Assembly (NCBI RefSeq): GCF_001431295.2
Contig: NZ_LKAJ02000001.1
Span: 744,001 to 808,000, forward strand
From: Candidatus Berkiella aquae
Lineage (GTDB): Bacteria; Pseudomonadota; Gammaproteobacteria; Berkiellales; Berkiellaceae
Reading direction: 5' to 3'
Length of the DNA stretch: 64,000 bases
Part shown: piece after piece, positions 37,001 to 45,556 of the stretch
How positions within the stretch are numbered: position 1 is the first letter of the stretch
Layout: each line of letters begins with the position of its first letter
Translations under genes and position numbers: made by a program
Notes under the pieces: model-generated
What the model saw: only the letters and a program-made list of their open reading frames with translations
The model's database searches: none
Told to the model about the DNA's origin: nothing

Positions 37001-39719
37001 AGATTATATCAAAAGACCCTTATTTTCTTTGCTTGGCAAAATAGGCGCCTCTACTGCGCCGATGATAGGCGTTGATGCAAAAACCGGCAAAGAATTTTTG
37101 CCTTCTGCAGTAAATGAAATCATTTCCATTGGTTTAATGCCGGAATATTATTTACTGTCAGGTGCAATGAGTGCTGGTATATATGGGATATCCGATTATA
37201 TTCCACATGAAAATGATCGAGCGCTTTTGCATTTAGTATCGGATGCACTAGCTCAGTCATGGGTAACAGGAACAGAGAGCAATTATGAGATAGATGAACG
37301 CTATTGCCATCACGTTCATAATAATTTGCAAGCTGTTGTCGGAGAATCAGCGGCTTCATGGTTAACTCCGGTTGTTGCAACTGTTGATTCTATTTCAATG
37401 AAGGGAAATAAGCTTGCCAATTATCCTATTGAGCGGCTTACGTCCTATATTAGCCCTTCGGTTTTATCTGCCATTAAAGAGAATCCCATTTTTTCTACTT
37501 TACGAACCGCACACAATGTCATTAGCTATCTGCCATTAAAGCTAAATGAGTTACAACACCAGGGTATCAGTGTACTTGAAAAAGGGATATTGAACCAAAT
37601 GGAAGATTCGGTCTTTAAAAATGAGCGATTACATGCGTTGCAAGTCATTGAATGGAGTGAGGCTGGAGAGCGACTAGAAGAATTGACTGAAAGTTTAGAG
37701 CAAGCAAAAAATGAGGGGAAGTCTGCATCGATTATTGATAAAAGGCAACATGCGGTTGATAAGCAAAAAACTTTAGTTGATACGGCTTATGAAAAAGAGC
37801 AGGAACTTTTTAAATTAACTGAAGGGTATACCTATCATGAGCAGTGGCAGGAAAAATATATGGAGCTGAAATTTGCTGAATATGATGTTTCTAAATCTGC
37901 ACAGGCAAGAGCAGCTTTAAAGCAAGAAGTCGATGCAGCATGGGAAAAATCTCGATTTTATAATAGCGACATTGCTAATCAGCGAGCACAATATTGGTCT
38001 GATGAGACGGATAATTTATTTGAAGAATGCAAGGGCAATTTTTTAGATGTTACCAACCTTGCCAATGTTATTCGGAATATCATTGATAATGCTTATATTA
38101 ATGGTGCAGGTAATGAAGAGCAGATTGCGAAATATTGTGCAGATGAAATTATTCGATATCGATATTCGTTTTATCCCAAATTTGGTAATAAAGCACAAAT
38201 TGAGTCTGAACGACAAACCTATTATGATCAAATCTACTATAACGAATTAGCAAATTCAAAGCGTGCCAAAGGTCGCTTGTATGAGTACATCCTTGCAAAA
38301 CTAACTGACTCGCAAAAGAAAAAACATGTTCCCCGTTATAAACGGATTTTAAAACCGTTTATCAATGAAATTTTCGGTAAAACCATTGGCTGGGTCCCTT
38401 TTAAAGATTTTAAAGGTGGAAGAGGAACACCGGGTTCTGTTGGCTTGCAATTAAACAAACAAACAGGTCAAGCAACCCAAGTGAGTGTCAATGTTGCAGG
38501 CTATAACGTCTATAACTTACGTGGCGCTGAAAAGGTTTTACGACCCGAATTCAAATTACCTGAACTTAAACAACAGTCGCAAACGATATCCAAGTCACAA
38601 GGTTGTAACACGGCGGTGCCGGTTATTAGTTCGTGTACCAGTCAAGGTGAAACGGTTCTTGATTTAGATAATCCGTTTGTTCAAGGGGTGTTATTAGAGC
38701 AATTGGAAAAGTTGCTTGATTCAACCAAAGAAACAGATGAAGCAAAAGTCAAAACAAAGAAAAAAGGACAGCCTGCTGAGACGCGCAAACAAAGTCAGGA
38801 TAGAAGGGAAGTTATCCAAGATTTGTTATCAAAATCACCTTTGAAACCCAATCTGGCGGCATTAGGCGGGCTTGGTGACCAATTACTAGCTAAACAATCA
38901 ACGAGTCAATCTACTGTAAAAGTCAGTACACCTAAAAATAGCAAAATCAAAAACCTTCTCAAATTGCTAGGAATAGGTGATGCCCAAGCTGCAGCGCCTC
39001 TTGCTACAGGAATAATGAGTGCACCAATTGCAGAGGCAGGTGTTATTAGAGAAGCTCATAGAAATATTGAAGTGCAGTTAAATGAATTAATGGCAGAATA
39101 TACTGCGAGTGATGAAGGGGTAAAACCAACACCGAGTGGTTTTGCAGGAGATTGGGCCTTAAGGTTATTTATATTAAATAAATTATTGCAGCCCTATTCA
39201 GGGCAAAATCCCAATGAAACAGTATCTGAACTTGATTCCACAACATTCCCAGTAGTATCCTCACGTGGGAGTAAAACGGAGACATTAGTTACTCAACCAG
39301 GTGAAAAAATCACCTCATATACCTCACCCTTATTGATCACTCGAATTTTTGATTATATATATCGACGTGATGATATTAAGGGTAAGGTTGGTATCTATGA
39401 TCATGATTATCCTAAACATAAACCTTGTGCAAAAGGGCCGGGTGCCTTTTGGAATAATGCGAGTGTCAATCCGATTCCTAATGCAGAGGTAGGTCAATTT
39501 TTATTAGATACTTCTTATGTTTCACCCAAAAATGAAAATGTAAGATTTAATTATTATGATGATAAAATAATTAAATTCAGAACCAGTAATGATGGAAAGT
39601 GGCATTCCTATGAAATTTCGAAGAGTATTATTTCAGAAGTTGGTGACAATATTCTTAAGCAATTCGAAAGAGATAAGTTAATCGATGCTAAGAGGCGCAG
39701 GCAATTGCTAAAAATGTAG
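34029..39719 (+). CDS. Giant modular protein: OTU/papain-like N terminus, ankyrin repeats, toxin-like C terminus
   Basis: 1896 residues. The N terminus has STSTQYNNCGVHLLVPHLLD (C21) and IAKNATGNHWELVASL (H264), the Cys and His of an OTU/papain-like peptidase (inferred). Residues ~355-510 look like a second, degenerate copy (SPVLRKVL; SLKTLCHRLNIGLEFY; ENEQWHQV). Ankyrin repeats are near 558-640. A hydrophobic stretch lies near 980-1070, a Glu/Lys coiled coil near 1215-1300, and a Gln/Ser/Lys-rich linker near 1510-1650. The last ~120 residues (DHDYPKHKPCAKGPGAFWNN onward) form a compact domain, as in polymorphic toxins. A small acidic gene follows after 25 bases, in the immunity position. No Sec signal. 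AGGG precedes the ATG. Confidence 0.8.
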   Translation: MASGKKVNHIIVSTSTQYNNCGVHLLVPHLLDFLSDNEEKMKAIRFNHEPTPGQIKRFKGSKGYQYLEEAFAEYYKLTPGKSPYACLSDLIEKYAHPVDLEVLLGPVLRLTLKRVLLNSKEHKDNLKPSFQVIVNRCAQEYRSEYPRMKSKQHLESWIAQLEWDPANEHEELFVPNKQLIANIIHFNKTNKMNTYWDEAYQHYCEYQGDPTQCVYISESQLSLLCASMLFDFRYLLTNEQLSEKSVPLTLPIGRVIAKNATGNHWELVASLESSWQLAREKEGAVFAHYHQMSIGLRAQPEIANQVTILLQNAFRDKIADFVNHGKPYQEDYYRVLHANNWANNSAFSGVVDIIGEEVINNTKPAFLKTVGFRAFLNHFRDYYQLDVSLSKEQLLAKLKMLLRHYRTVQDQFMILSPVLRKVLTENGAGLEDIQAQSLKTLCHRLNIGLEFYVMDSDKLVAGFGKAVENQHRNPIFTLSMTFENEQWHQVEKDELIYLHKSALRQYSPFSAFKTESSSQVLQQGLSEFLINGIPFVNMVSSKVTSKYLPPIVDGLPKQWTALHKAVYENNIERAAELLKQGKDWRIKANREITIKTGLTAFMTEMTVLQVAAYQDNRAMLSLILQYADRRDIDLVQQAYDTAICFNFAQSLYSFLCYQPLTFSEDALQVAIAHKDMVLLQAILSQDGLNNQETSALSKALTLSMSAGSNSDYVLAVQRMLLHCVFQSKVKRYEKAESFQLSEAEMNVIARCLEQNKPALINNLISYYEQLPTLFKTSIDLKKVSQENIRQLIMLLAQKACIAIENEDDQQLENCFIASQYCLQVSGETSPLHYALANDKYHFLESTFEDFAVDALQQKCDKPLSHTQRTRIQAHAMAFLTECGFVHDKFGRTFEYHLDRMHYRDSLDIRLSRSDSWLDTMQIYTAIGAHKANSARIYCVDRFHQKQMYTHQVQQNRIYSWGHVSFALGRMAGLVYVSVPLCALNVGWYFGQDYIKRPLFSLLGKIGASTAPMIGVDAKTGKEFLPSAVNEIISIGLMPEYYLLSGAMSAGIYGISDYIPHENDRALLHLVSDALAQSWVTGTESNYEIDERYCHHVHNNLQAVVGESAASWLTPVVATVDSISMKGNKLANYPIERLTSYISPSVLSAIKENPIFSTLRTAHNVISYLPLKLNELQHQGISVLEKGILNQMEDSVFKNERLHALQVIEWSEAGERLEELTESLEQAKNEGKSASIIDKRQHAVDKQKTLVDTAYEKEQELFKLTEGYTYHEQWQEKYMELKFAEYDVSKSAQARAALKQEVDAAWEKSRFYNSDIANQRAQYWSDETDNLFEECKGNFLDVTNLANVIRNIIDNAYINGAGNEEQIAKYCADEIIRYRYSFYPKFGNKAQIESERQTYYDQIYYNELANSKRAKGRLYEYILAKLTDSQKKKHVPRYKRILKPFINEIFGKTIGWVPFKDFKGGRGTPGSVGLQLNKQTGQATQVSVNVAGYNVYNLRGAEKVLRPEFKLPELKQQSQTISKSQGCNTAVPVISSCTSQGETVLDLDNPFVQGVLLEQLEKLLDSTKETDEAKVKTKKKGQPAETRKQSQDRREVIQDLLSKSPLKPNLAALGGLGDQLLAKQSTSQSTVKVSTPKNSKIKNLLKLLGIGDAQAAAPLATGIMSAPIAEAGVIREAHRNIEVQLNELMAEYTASDEGVKPTPSGFAGDWALRLFILNKLLQPYSGQNPNETVSELDSTTFPVVSSRGSKTETLVTQPGEKITSYTSPLLITRIFDYIYRRDDIKGKVGIYDHDYPKHKPCAKGPGAFWNNASVNPIPNAEVGQFLLDTSYVSPKNENVRFNYYDDKIIKFRTSNDGKWHSYEISKSIISEVGDNILKQFERDKLIDAKRRRQLLKM

Positions 39720-39744
39720 AATTAATAGTTTAAAAGAGAAAGCA

Positions 39745-40440
39745 ATGAATATATTTGGTGATAAAAATATTTTTGGAATTGGATATGAAACATATCTTGA
39801 AGCTTATCCAGATGATCCAGAAATTGTAGGTAATCCTAAAGTTTATCTAACCTATGGAAGTATGTATTTTTGGGTCAATGGAAAGAATTTATTTCAGTTT
39901 AAGGGATGGGGCCAAGAAGCAACTTATACGGCTGATCTTACAACAATAGTAGAAATATTTTGTCAATACTTAATTTGTTATATAAAAGAAGATTCATTTC
40001 CGATAAAGTCTAAGTCAAATACTTCGATTGATATAATTGAAGAAACGAAGCTTGTTGAGGGACCTAATGATGATATATCAGGATATGCCAATATAGATTG
40101 GAACCAAGTTGATATGGAAGAACGAGATGCTAGAGATCAATGGATAGAGAATCATGGAATTTTAAGACATCGAGATGGTTCATTTTTACCTGATTTATTT
40201 ATGCGATGTATAAATAATCAAATAGAGATCTCATGGCATAATGAATTTCCATATGATGTTCCTAATGGCGAATTATATTTTGAGTATAAAAAAGGTGTAG
40301 AATATATTGATATAACACTTTTTAAAAAAGTTATTGTAGACTTTTGTTTACATCTTATTAATAGATACGAAGATCTATACCCTGATGTGGCAAAACGCGA
40401 TCGAGCTAATTTACAAAAGGCGATTGATTTTGAAGTTTAG
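39745..40440 (+). CDS. Acidic protein, probable immunity partner of the upstream toxin-like protein
   Basis: 231 residues, cytoplasmic, acidic and aromatic-rich, with no signal. It seems to hold two related halves: YGSMYFWVNGKNLFQF then a helix with FCQYLICYI, and NNQIEISWHNEFPYDV then a helix with FCLHLINRY. Such strand-helix duplicates are common in polymorphic-toxin immunity proteins (inference). It starts 25 bases after the toxin-like gene, with AAAGAGAAAG upstream. The local DNA is clearly more AT-rich than the big gene. Confidence 0.7.
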   Translation: MNIFGDKNIFGIGYETYLEAYPDDPEIVGNPKVYLTYGSMYFWVNGKNLFQFKGWGQEATYTADLTTIVEIFCQYLICYIKEDSFPIKSKSNTSIDIIEETKLVEGPNDDISGYANIDWNQVDMEERDARDQWIENHGILRHRDGSFLPDLFMRCINNQIEISWHNEFPYDVPNGELYFEYKKGVEYIDITLFKKVIVDFCLHLINRYEDLYPDVAKRDRANLQKAIDFEV

Positions 40441-40488
40441 ATAATTAAATATGAAATTAATATAAATAAGAAAATTAACGAGGAAGTT

Positions 40489-40737
40489 ATGAAGTTAATA
40501 GAAAATTTTGAATTGAAAACGATTTCTGCTGGTAGCACTGCCACCGCTGAAATCTCTGGCATTACATTTCCTGTCGAATGCTCTGTTTCTCAGGCATGCT
40601 TAGACAGTTATATTCAAGTTATGTCTACGGGCTCAGTGGACAGGGCTCTTTTTCAGAATTGTAGAACAAATGACATATCTAATGTAAGAAAATGTTTTGT
40701 AGATGCTTTTGCGGTAGCGTTAGAACCATATTTATAA
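40489..40737 (+). CDS. Small peptide with microcin/double-glycine-like leader, copy 1
   Basis: 82 residues. The N terminus MKLIENFELKTISAG resembles the leader of class II microcins (ELxxIxxG, cut after a small residue pair), although the pair is AG, not GG. The mature part has four Cys in a C-x5-C-x20-C-x10-C pattern and the SVSQACLDSY core shared with the next gene. Strong GAGGAAG site. No C39 peptidase transporter is in the window. It could be a bacteriocin-like peptide, or simply a small secreted protein. Confidence 0.65.
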   Translation: MKLIENFELKTISAGSTATAEISGITFPVECSVSQACLDSYIQVMSTGSVDRALFQNCRTNDISNVRKCFVDAFAVALEPYL

Positions 40738-40754
40738 AATTGTAAGGGTGTATT

Positions 40755-41039
40755 ATGAAAATAATGAATCATAAAGAAATTGCGATGGTTGCTGGTGCGA
40801 GCCAGAGCATTTATTATTATGAAGGTTACTCAAGTGCTTTTGAATGTCCCAATGTTTCACAGGAATGTTTAAACAGCTATATGGGTTTTTTAGGAAGAGC
40901 TCATCCTGATTTGAATATACCTTCTGCGACAATCCAACAGGTTGCAGCCAATTGTGGTGGTCTTGCAAATGCCGTAATTAGCACCAACCCTTGTCTTGAT
41001 CCGGCACTCGATGATATTAGAGCACAGGCGGGGTATTAG
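40755..41039 (+). CDS. Small peptide with microcin/double-glycine-like leader, copy 2
   Basis: 94 residues; paralogue of the preceding gene, 17 bases downstream. The leader is MKIMNHKEIAMVAGA, again like a GG leader (consensus ELxxVxGG). The core is ECPNVSQECLNSY, with four Cys in a C-x6-C-x28-C-x12-C pattern. AAGGGTG precedes the ATG. The pair and the immunity-like gene seem to form one transcription unit after the toxin-like gene. Confidence 0.65.
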   Translation: MKIMNHKEIAMVAGASQSIYYYEGYSSAFECPNVSQECLNSYMGFLGRAHPDLNIPSATIQQVAANCGGLANAVISTNPCLDPALDDIRAQAGY

Positions 41040-41060
41040 TTCATTTGAATTATTAATAAG

Positions 41061-41380
41061 AGTGTCACCGCTGCCGCGGTTTCGGTAGGTGTGTGAATTT
41101 ACCCCCCATTCCAGCTCTTGCTGCTTTGCAGCTCGCGCTTGCATGGGGGGCTAGCGAATGTCGCAGCTTCCGCTGCTCAAGATCTTTCCTCATTATTACA
41201 CTACTTATATACAAAAATGGTTATATCGTATTTATTGTATATTTTGGAGAATATAATTTCTTCCTGCGGCAGCGAGGAAATTCGCTAGCCCCCCATGAAG
41301 GCGAAGCCGTAATGGGGGGAAATGATATCCGCTCTCCACCCAGAGCCGCGGCAGCGGCGAAACTGCTAAAAACAAAATGA
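41061..41380. repeat. GC-rich hairpin repeat elements, two opposite copies
   Basis: The left copy starts at GTGTCACCGCTGCCGCGG (41062), has a long stem closed by CCCCCC...GGGGGG (41102-41150), and ends in GCTAGCGAATGTCGCAGC. The right copy (41266-41340) is inverted: 41266-41292 is the exact reverse complement of 53212-53238 (27 bases). The DNA between them is AT-rich. No coding region is seen in this gap (41040-41466) besides these elements and a candidate promoter. Confidence 0.75.
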
Positions 41381-41398
41381 CGTATTGGAGCGAATTAT

Positions 41399-41426
41399 TT
41401 GCAATGTTACTAATATCGCGTAAAAT
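41399..41426 (+). promoter_or_regulatory. Candidate promoter of the outer-membrane protein gene
   Basis: TTGCAA, 16-base spacer, TAAAAT, 41 bases before the start at 41467. Confidence 0.4.
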
Positions 41427-41466
41427 CCCCGCTGCTTAATTTATGTAGCAAGGGAAGTATATCGCT

Positions 41467-42051
41467 ATGAATCACGTTGCAAAGTTAGCACTCACTATGA
41501 GTGCATTGTTTTCCACGTTCACTCTCAATGCTAGTCCTTATGTGAGTGCACAAATAGGTCGATATGGTATCGATATCTATGATCACCATAATGGTGTTGC
41601 TGGTAGGTTAGCAGCTGGGTATTTATGGCACACAACCGAGCGATTACATTTAGGTTTAGAAACAGGGCTTAACTTATTTCAAAACCTTAATTATACCTGT
41701 CAATATTTTTATGATTCACCACGAGAGCGAAAATATAAGAGCACTTATCTTGATGCTTTGTTTGTCATTGATTACTTTGTCACACAGCGCTTCGATTTGG
41801 TTGCCAAATTCGGTGCTGCCTATGTTTGGCAGGATTCGCCGTTCATTAATCCCATTTACAATAATGTTAAAAATGATTATGAGGGATTTACAGCCAAAGT
41901 CGCTTTAGGCTTTGGATATAACCTTACTAATAAAGTTAACCTCAATCTCATGATTGATATTCCCCATAGTGCTCAAAAGGTTAATTATGTCATTAACCAA
42001 TTAATACCTTCGAGTTCATTTATGCTAGGGTTACGATATCAATTCTGTTAA
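41467..42051 (+). CDS. Small outer-membrane beta-barrel protein
   Basis: 194 residues with a signal peptide (MNHVAKLALTMSALFSTFTLNA) and an eight-strand-type barrel of alternating polar and hydrophobic residues (AAGYLWHTTERLHLGLETGL, VALGFGYNLTNKVNLNLMID). It ends in LGLRYQFC: the final aromatic is followed by Cys, which is unusual for this class. It resembles opacity/OmpA-barrel surface proteins. GGGAAG lies upstream. A hairpin follows. Confidence 0.8.
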   Translation: MNHVAKLALTMSALFSTFTLNASPYVSAQIGRYGIDIYDHHNGVAGRLAAGYLWHTTERLHLGLETGLNLFQNLNYTCQYFYDSPRERKYKSTYLDALFVIDYFVTQRFDLVAKFGAAYVWQDSPFINPIYNNVKNDYEGFTAKVALGFGYNLTNKVNLNLMIDIPHSAQKVNYVINQLIPSSSFMLGLRYQFC

Positions 42052-42058
42052 TCAAAAT

Positions 42059-42077
42059 GGGGACAATGTCCCCGTTT
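42059..42077 (+). terminator. Terminator of the outer-membrane protein gene
   Basis: GGGGAC-aat-GTCCCC stem (six pairs) followed by GTTT; seven bases after the stop. Short T run. Confidence 0.5.
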
Positions 42078-42134
42078 ACTCAAAAAATCTTCTAAACAGT
42101 CAAAATATCAAATAAACTATCCAAAATATTTCTT

Positions 42135-42247
42135 TGACCTCACACCTAACACCCACCTTAGACATAGTTACCCAAAATTAAATTAGGCATATGATTGAAA
42201 GGATAAGAATTACCCTTTACTTTCGTGTAGTTACTTAAGTGAGGTCA
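42135..42247 (+). promoter_or_regulatory. Possible leader structure that hides the ribosome site
   Basis: TGACCTCAC (42135-42143) is the exact complement of GTGAGGTCA (42239-42247), which contains the GAGG ribosome site of the gene at 42250. If both lie in the mRNA, pairing would mask translation start. Another short stem, TCCTA/TAGGA, sits over the ribosome site at 44714-44730. Confidence 0.3.
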
Positions 42248-42249
42248 CT

Positions 42250-44097
42250 ATGCCAGATAAATTTGATCCGCAGGTTGTCAAAGATGCTTGGGCCAATGTT
42301 TCAGCGGGTGCCAGTGTTGCGGTGAAAGATCCCTCCCTAATTATGGGCGTAGCGAAAGAGGTTGTTTCATTTGGTACAACCGCATTCAAGTTTTTTGCCA
42401 TTGCTGAAAATGCGAATGATCTGCGAAAACTCTGGCGAGATAAAGAAGAAAAGAAAAAGCATGGTTTATTAGGCAGAATTGGCTTATCGATAGTTTACGC
42501 TGGCAATATTGCCGCATCGAGTATTGCGGCTGCGGTGGTATTGGGTGCGTCAGTAGTCGCAGCACCGGTTGCAGCGGCGATTGTGAGTGGTACTAGCTTA
42601 GTGAAAAGCACTGTCGATTTCTTGAAAGAATCGCTTTATGTTCGAAAATTGAAAAAAGAATCTGCGCAACTTGAAGATGAACTAAAAAAGGCTAATGTGT
42701 CGTTTGAAGCGAATACGGCTCTTTATCATGATCTTGAAAACACCAAAGCTAATATTAAATCATTAGAGGCACAAAAAGAAAATGTCGCTAAAATGCTTGC
42801 GCAAATAGCACCCAAAGAAACAACGGCAGAAGATCCTCAAGTACTGGCATTCTTGGCAGAAGAGGCACGAGAATTACAAAGTGAATTAACCCAAAAATCT
42901 GCTAAGCATAATATACTTGCAAAGGAACAAAGCAAAGACAGATATCTTACCACGACGATAGAAGGCAATATCAAACGTACCCAAGAAAAAGCTGATCTTT
43001 ATCAAGTAAGCAAAAATGAGCTTGTTGAACAATTGAAAACAGCGAAAAGTAGCGACAAGCCCGTCATCGAAGAAAAGATGAAACTGATTGATGATAAAAT
43101 CAATAAATACACCACGTTAAAATCGCATTATGAAAAAATACAAAATTTAGAAACTATGCTCGATGAAGTGCGAGAACAGAAAAAAAATATTCCTACCAAA
43201 TATAACAGTGAACCTTATAAAGGTGGCACCGTATCTCAAGAGACTGAACAAACCTATTTAAATTTAAGAGAAGCGGAAATTAAAGCAGAGCTTGAAAAAA
43301 AGAAAGAACCAGCAACGCATTTGGCAAAATCTCGGTCTTATCAAAGTGATGCACAGGCATTAAATCCTAACCAAGGCATAACAGAATTACGGGCGGCCCT
43401 AACTGAAAATCTAGAAAAGCAAAAAAAAGATATTGAGGGAAAAATAGAAGGTGGCAAAAAGAATTTAGAGGATAAAGAAAAATTTGCTTCTTTATTTACC
43501 AAAGATCCTAAACAAAGCATGATTGGTGATGCTAAAGCTTTATATAACAAAAGTTTAGAAGCCATTGACAAAAGAAATGAAGTTAAACTTGCCAAAATGG
43601 ACAGAAATAAAAAGGCCAAAAGTATTGGATTTGCGGCAGCAGGATTCGCTTTGGCCGTTAGTATTTGTGTTCCTGCATTATGGCCTGTCGCAGGCATCCT
43701 AACCTTAACAGCAGCCGCTGTTGGCGTTGTTTATGGGGTTTCATCCTTATGGGATAAGTATCAAAAGAGTAAAACTGAAAAGGCAATGAAAAAAGAAAAA
43801 GGGGCAGAGGCGATTAAATTACTAACAAAAATTGATGATCATATGAAAGATAAAAAAGAAAAGGAAAATGAAATGAAAACGGAATTATCGTCACATTTAC
43901 ATTCCAGAATGGAAGCAATTACCAGTAGCGGTCAACCGCAACAACCTACAAGCCATGAGCATCTAACGCTCTCTAACCCTAATGTTTTAACTCAACATAC
44001 TGAGGCAAGAAGAGCATCTGAAGCGAAGCCAAAAACCTCAACCACTGAACCTGTGATAGAAGTAACAGCGCCAAGGCAACGTTCTAAAACATTATAA
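42250..44097 (+). CDS. Coiled-coil protein with two hydrophobic hairpins
   Basis: 615 residues, no signal peptide. Hydrophobic Ala/Val-rich segments lie at about 75-119 (AASSIAAAVVLGASVVAAPV) and 456-500 (FAAAGFALAVSICVPALWPV). Between and after them are long Lys/Glu coiled coils (about 130-450 and 510-560). The C terminus is Ser/Thr/Pro-rich. This layout is common in effectors that insert into host vacuole membranes, but no family is recognised. GAGG precedes the ATG. Confidence 0.75.
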   Translation: MPDKFDPQVVKDAWANVSAGASVAVKDPSLIMGVAKEVVSFGTTAFKFFAIAENANDLRKLWRDKEEKKKHGLLGRIGLSIVYAGNIAASSIAAAVVLGASVVAAPVAAAIVSGTSLVKSTVDFLKESLYVRKLKKESAQLEDELKKANVSFEANTALYHDLENTKANIKSLEAQKENVAKMLAQIAPKETTAEDPQVLAFLAEEARELQSELTQKSAKHNILAKEQSKDRYLTTTIEGNIKRTQEKADLYQVSKNELVEQLKTAKSSDKPVIEEKMKLIDDKINKYTTLKSHYEKIQNLETMLDEVREQKKNIPTKYNSEPYKGGTVSQETEQTYLNLREAEIKAELEKKKEPATHLAKSRSYQSDAQALNPNQGITELRAALTENLEKQKKDIEGKIEGGKKNLEDKEKFASLFTKDPKQSMIGDAKALYNKSLEAIDKRNEVKLAKMDRNKKAKSIGFAAAGFALAVSICVPALWPVAGILTLTAAAVGVVYGVSSLWDKYQKSKTEKAMKKEKGAEAIKLLTKIDDHMKDKKEKENEMKTELSSHLHSRMEAITSSGQPQQPTSHEHLTLSNPNVLTQHTEARRASEAKPKTSTTEPVIEVTAPRQRSKTL

Positions 44098-44115
44098 CCT
44101 GTCTATTAATACCCT

Positions 44116-44143
44116 TCGCATCTTGCTGTGCAATTGTTATAAT
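44116..44143 (+). promoter_or_regulatory. Candidate promoter of the 44178-46504 genes
   Basis: TCGCAT, 16-base spacer, perfect TATAAT, 35 bases before the ATG at 44178. Confidence 0.45.
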
Positions 44144-44177
44144 GAAGTTGATTAAATAATCAGATGAAGGGATGCCC

Positions 44178-44699
44178 ATGATTGACATGATAATGTTAAA
44201 AGCAAAAATACGAGAAGGTATTCAGAGAATTCCTGCTGACAAAGCATTGATGTTCAATAAAGAAATGCTCCAAGCCATCGAAAAAATATTTACAGAGGCG
44301 CTCTTATCCCCTAACACCAATTTAGAAAACATATTAAATCATATCAATCAATTAAATAATAAAGAACTGTTTTTAGCTAAAGTACCTGATGCTGTTCTTG
44401 ATATTATTAAACCTTATTATCACAATGAATTAAGATTTATGCTCCCATTATTCTTTGAGCCAGAAGAAGGGCAAGAACAAGTGACCGAACAAGATTTAAA
44501 ATCACTTTTTAACAACCTATTATTAACCCATTTAAACAAACTTCTTTCTCGATCAGAATTTGACATAGAAACCACCTTGTTGCCATATAAAGAAGTAAAA
44601 CAGAGCTTCGTTAAGGCTGCCCATTTTTCAGCCGAAGATCAATTAAAAGCTGAACTAGATGATATAAAACCAATGCGAAAATTCAGAGATGTTAAATAA
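44178..44699 (+). CDS. Hypothetical small helical protein
   Basis: 173 residues, all helical, no signal or membrane segment, and no recognised family. I start at the ATG at 44178 (MIDMIMLKAKIREG) because AAGGG lies six bases upstream; an ATG at 44172 is too close to that site. It is followed by a methyltransferase gene after 40 bases. Acidic and Leu-rich (LLTHLNKLLSRSEFD). Confidence 0.65.
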   Translation: MIDMIMLKAKIREGIQRIPADKALMFNKEMLQAIEKIFTEALLSPNTNLENILNHINQLNNKELFLAKVPDAVLDIIKPYYHNELRFMLPLFFEPEEGQEQVTEQDLKSLFNNLLLTHLNKLLSRSEFDIETTLLPYKEVKQSFVKAAHFSAEDQLKAELDDIKPMRKFRDVK

Positions 44700-44739
44700 A
44701 ATAAAGGACTGAATCCTACTTTGAATAGGAGCTTTAATC

Positions 44740-45555
44740 ATGAGAGAAGACAAATATGAGTTTGAAGTTGGTAAAAAAGGCCAAGAAGGACTCGATATAT
44801 TAGATGTTATGTTTAATGATAATACTCAACAGCATATTCTATCAGCGGGATTAAAACCAGGTTTTCGCGTATTAGATATAGGATGTGGCCGAGGTGCGAT
44901 GAGTGTTTGGTTTGCAAGCCAGGTTGGTAAAAACGGGAAAGTCGTTGCCATTGATAATAGCGAAAATCAAATTAATGCTACCACTGAATTAACCAAAAAC
45001 ATTGCGCCAACATGGTTAACGTTTAAAGTCCATTCTGCTTATGATATTGATAAACTGAATTTGAATTTTGATATGGTTTATTGTCGATTTATTTTGCATC
45101 ATGTGAACAATCCTACTCTTATCATTGAAAAAGTCTTTAATCTTTTGTCACCCGGTGGCATCTTTATTGCAGAAGAGGGTGTGGTCAGTGCTGCATTTAC
45201 TTATCCTAAAATTAGTGCTTGGGGAAGAGAAAGATTAGAAAATCCACTGCCATTAGATAAAGAAGGTGAAGATCGAGATGGCAACTTTGGTATGAAACTA
45301 TTTCATCAAATGAAAACGGTAGGATTTGAAGTAACGCATGCCAGCTTATATCAACCTCTACTTTATACTTCACAGCATAAACAGCTTTTAGGAGGCGCTT
45401 CGCGTGAAGGATTTAAAGAGTATTCTTTAGCACATGGTATGACCTTGAGCGAATGGGAAAAACAAGAAAAAGAACTCGATAAATTAATTGCTGATCCAGC
45501 AGGTTGTATTGGATTTTATCAAAGTTGCTTAGTGGTTGGAAAGAAAGGGAATTAA
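44740..45555 (+). CDS. Class I SAM-dependent methyltransferase
   Basis: 271 residues. The SAM-binding motif I is RVLDIGCGRGAMSVWFA (residues 43-59), followed by VVAIDNSENQI (motif post-I) and FDMVYCRFILHHVNNP (motif II). The C-terminal part (ASLYQPLLYTSQHKQLLGGA) is the cap of the UbiE/small-molecule type. The substrate is unknown. TAGGAG precedes the ATG. The APH-like gene begins right after the stop. Confidence 0.85.
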   Translation: MREDKYEFEVGKKGQEGLDILDVMFNDNTQQHILSAGLKPGFRVLDIGCGRGAMSVWFASQVGKNGKVVAIDNSENQINATTELTKNIAPTWLTFKVHSAYDIDKLNLNFDMVYCRFILHHVNNPTLIIEKVFNLLSPGGIFIAEEGVVSAAFTYPKISAWGRERLENPLPLDKEGEDRDGNFGMKLFHQMKTVGFEVTHASLYQPLLYTSQHKQLLGGASREGFKEYSLAHGMTLSEWEKQEKELDKLIADPAGCIGFYQSCLVVGKKGN

Positions 45556-45556
45556 A

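Noticed and set aside
45536..45556. TTG start for the APH-like gene
   Set aside because: It lies inside the methyltransferase gene; the ATG at 45557 has AGGG at a good distance.
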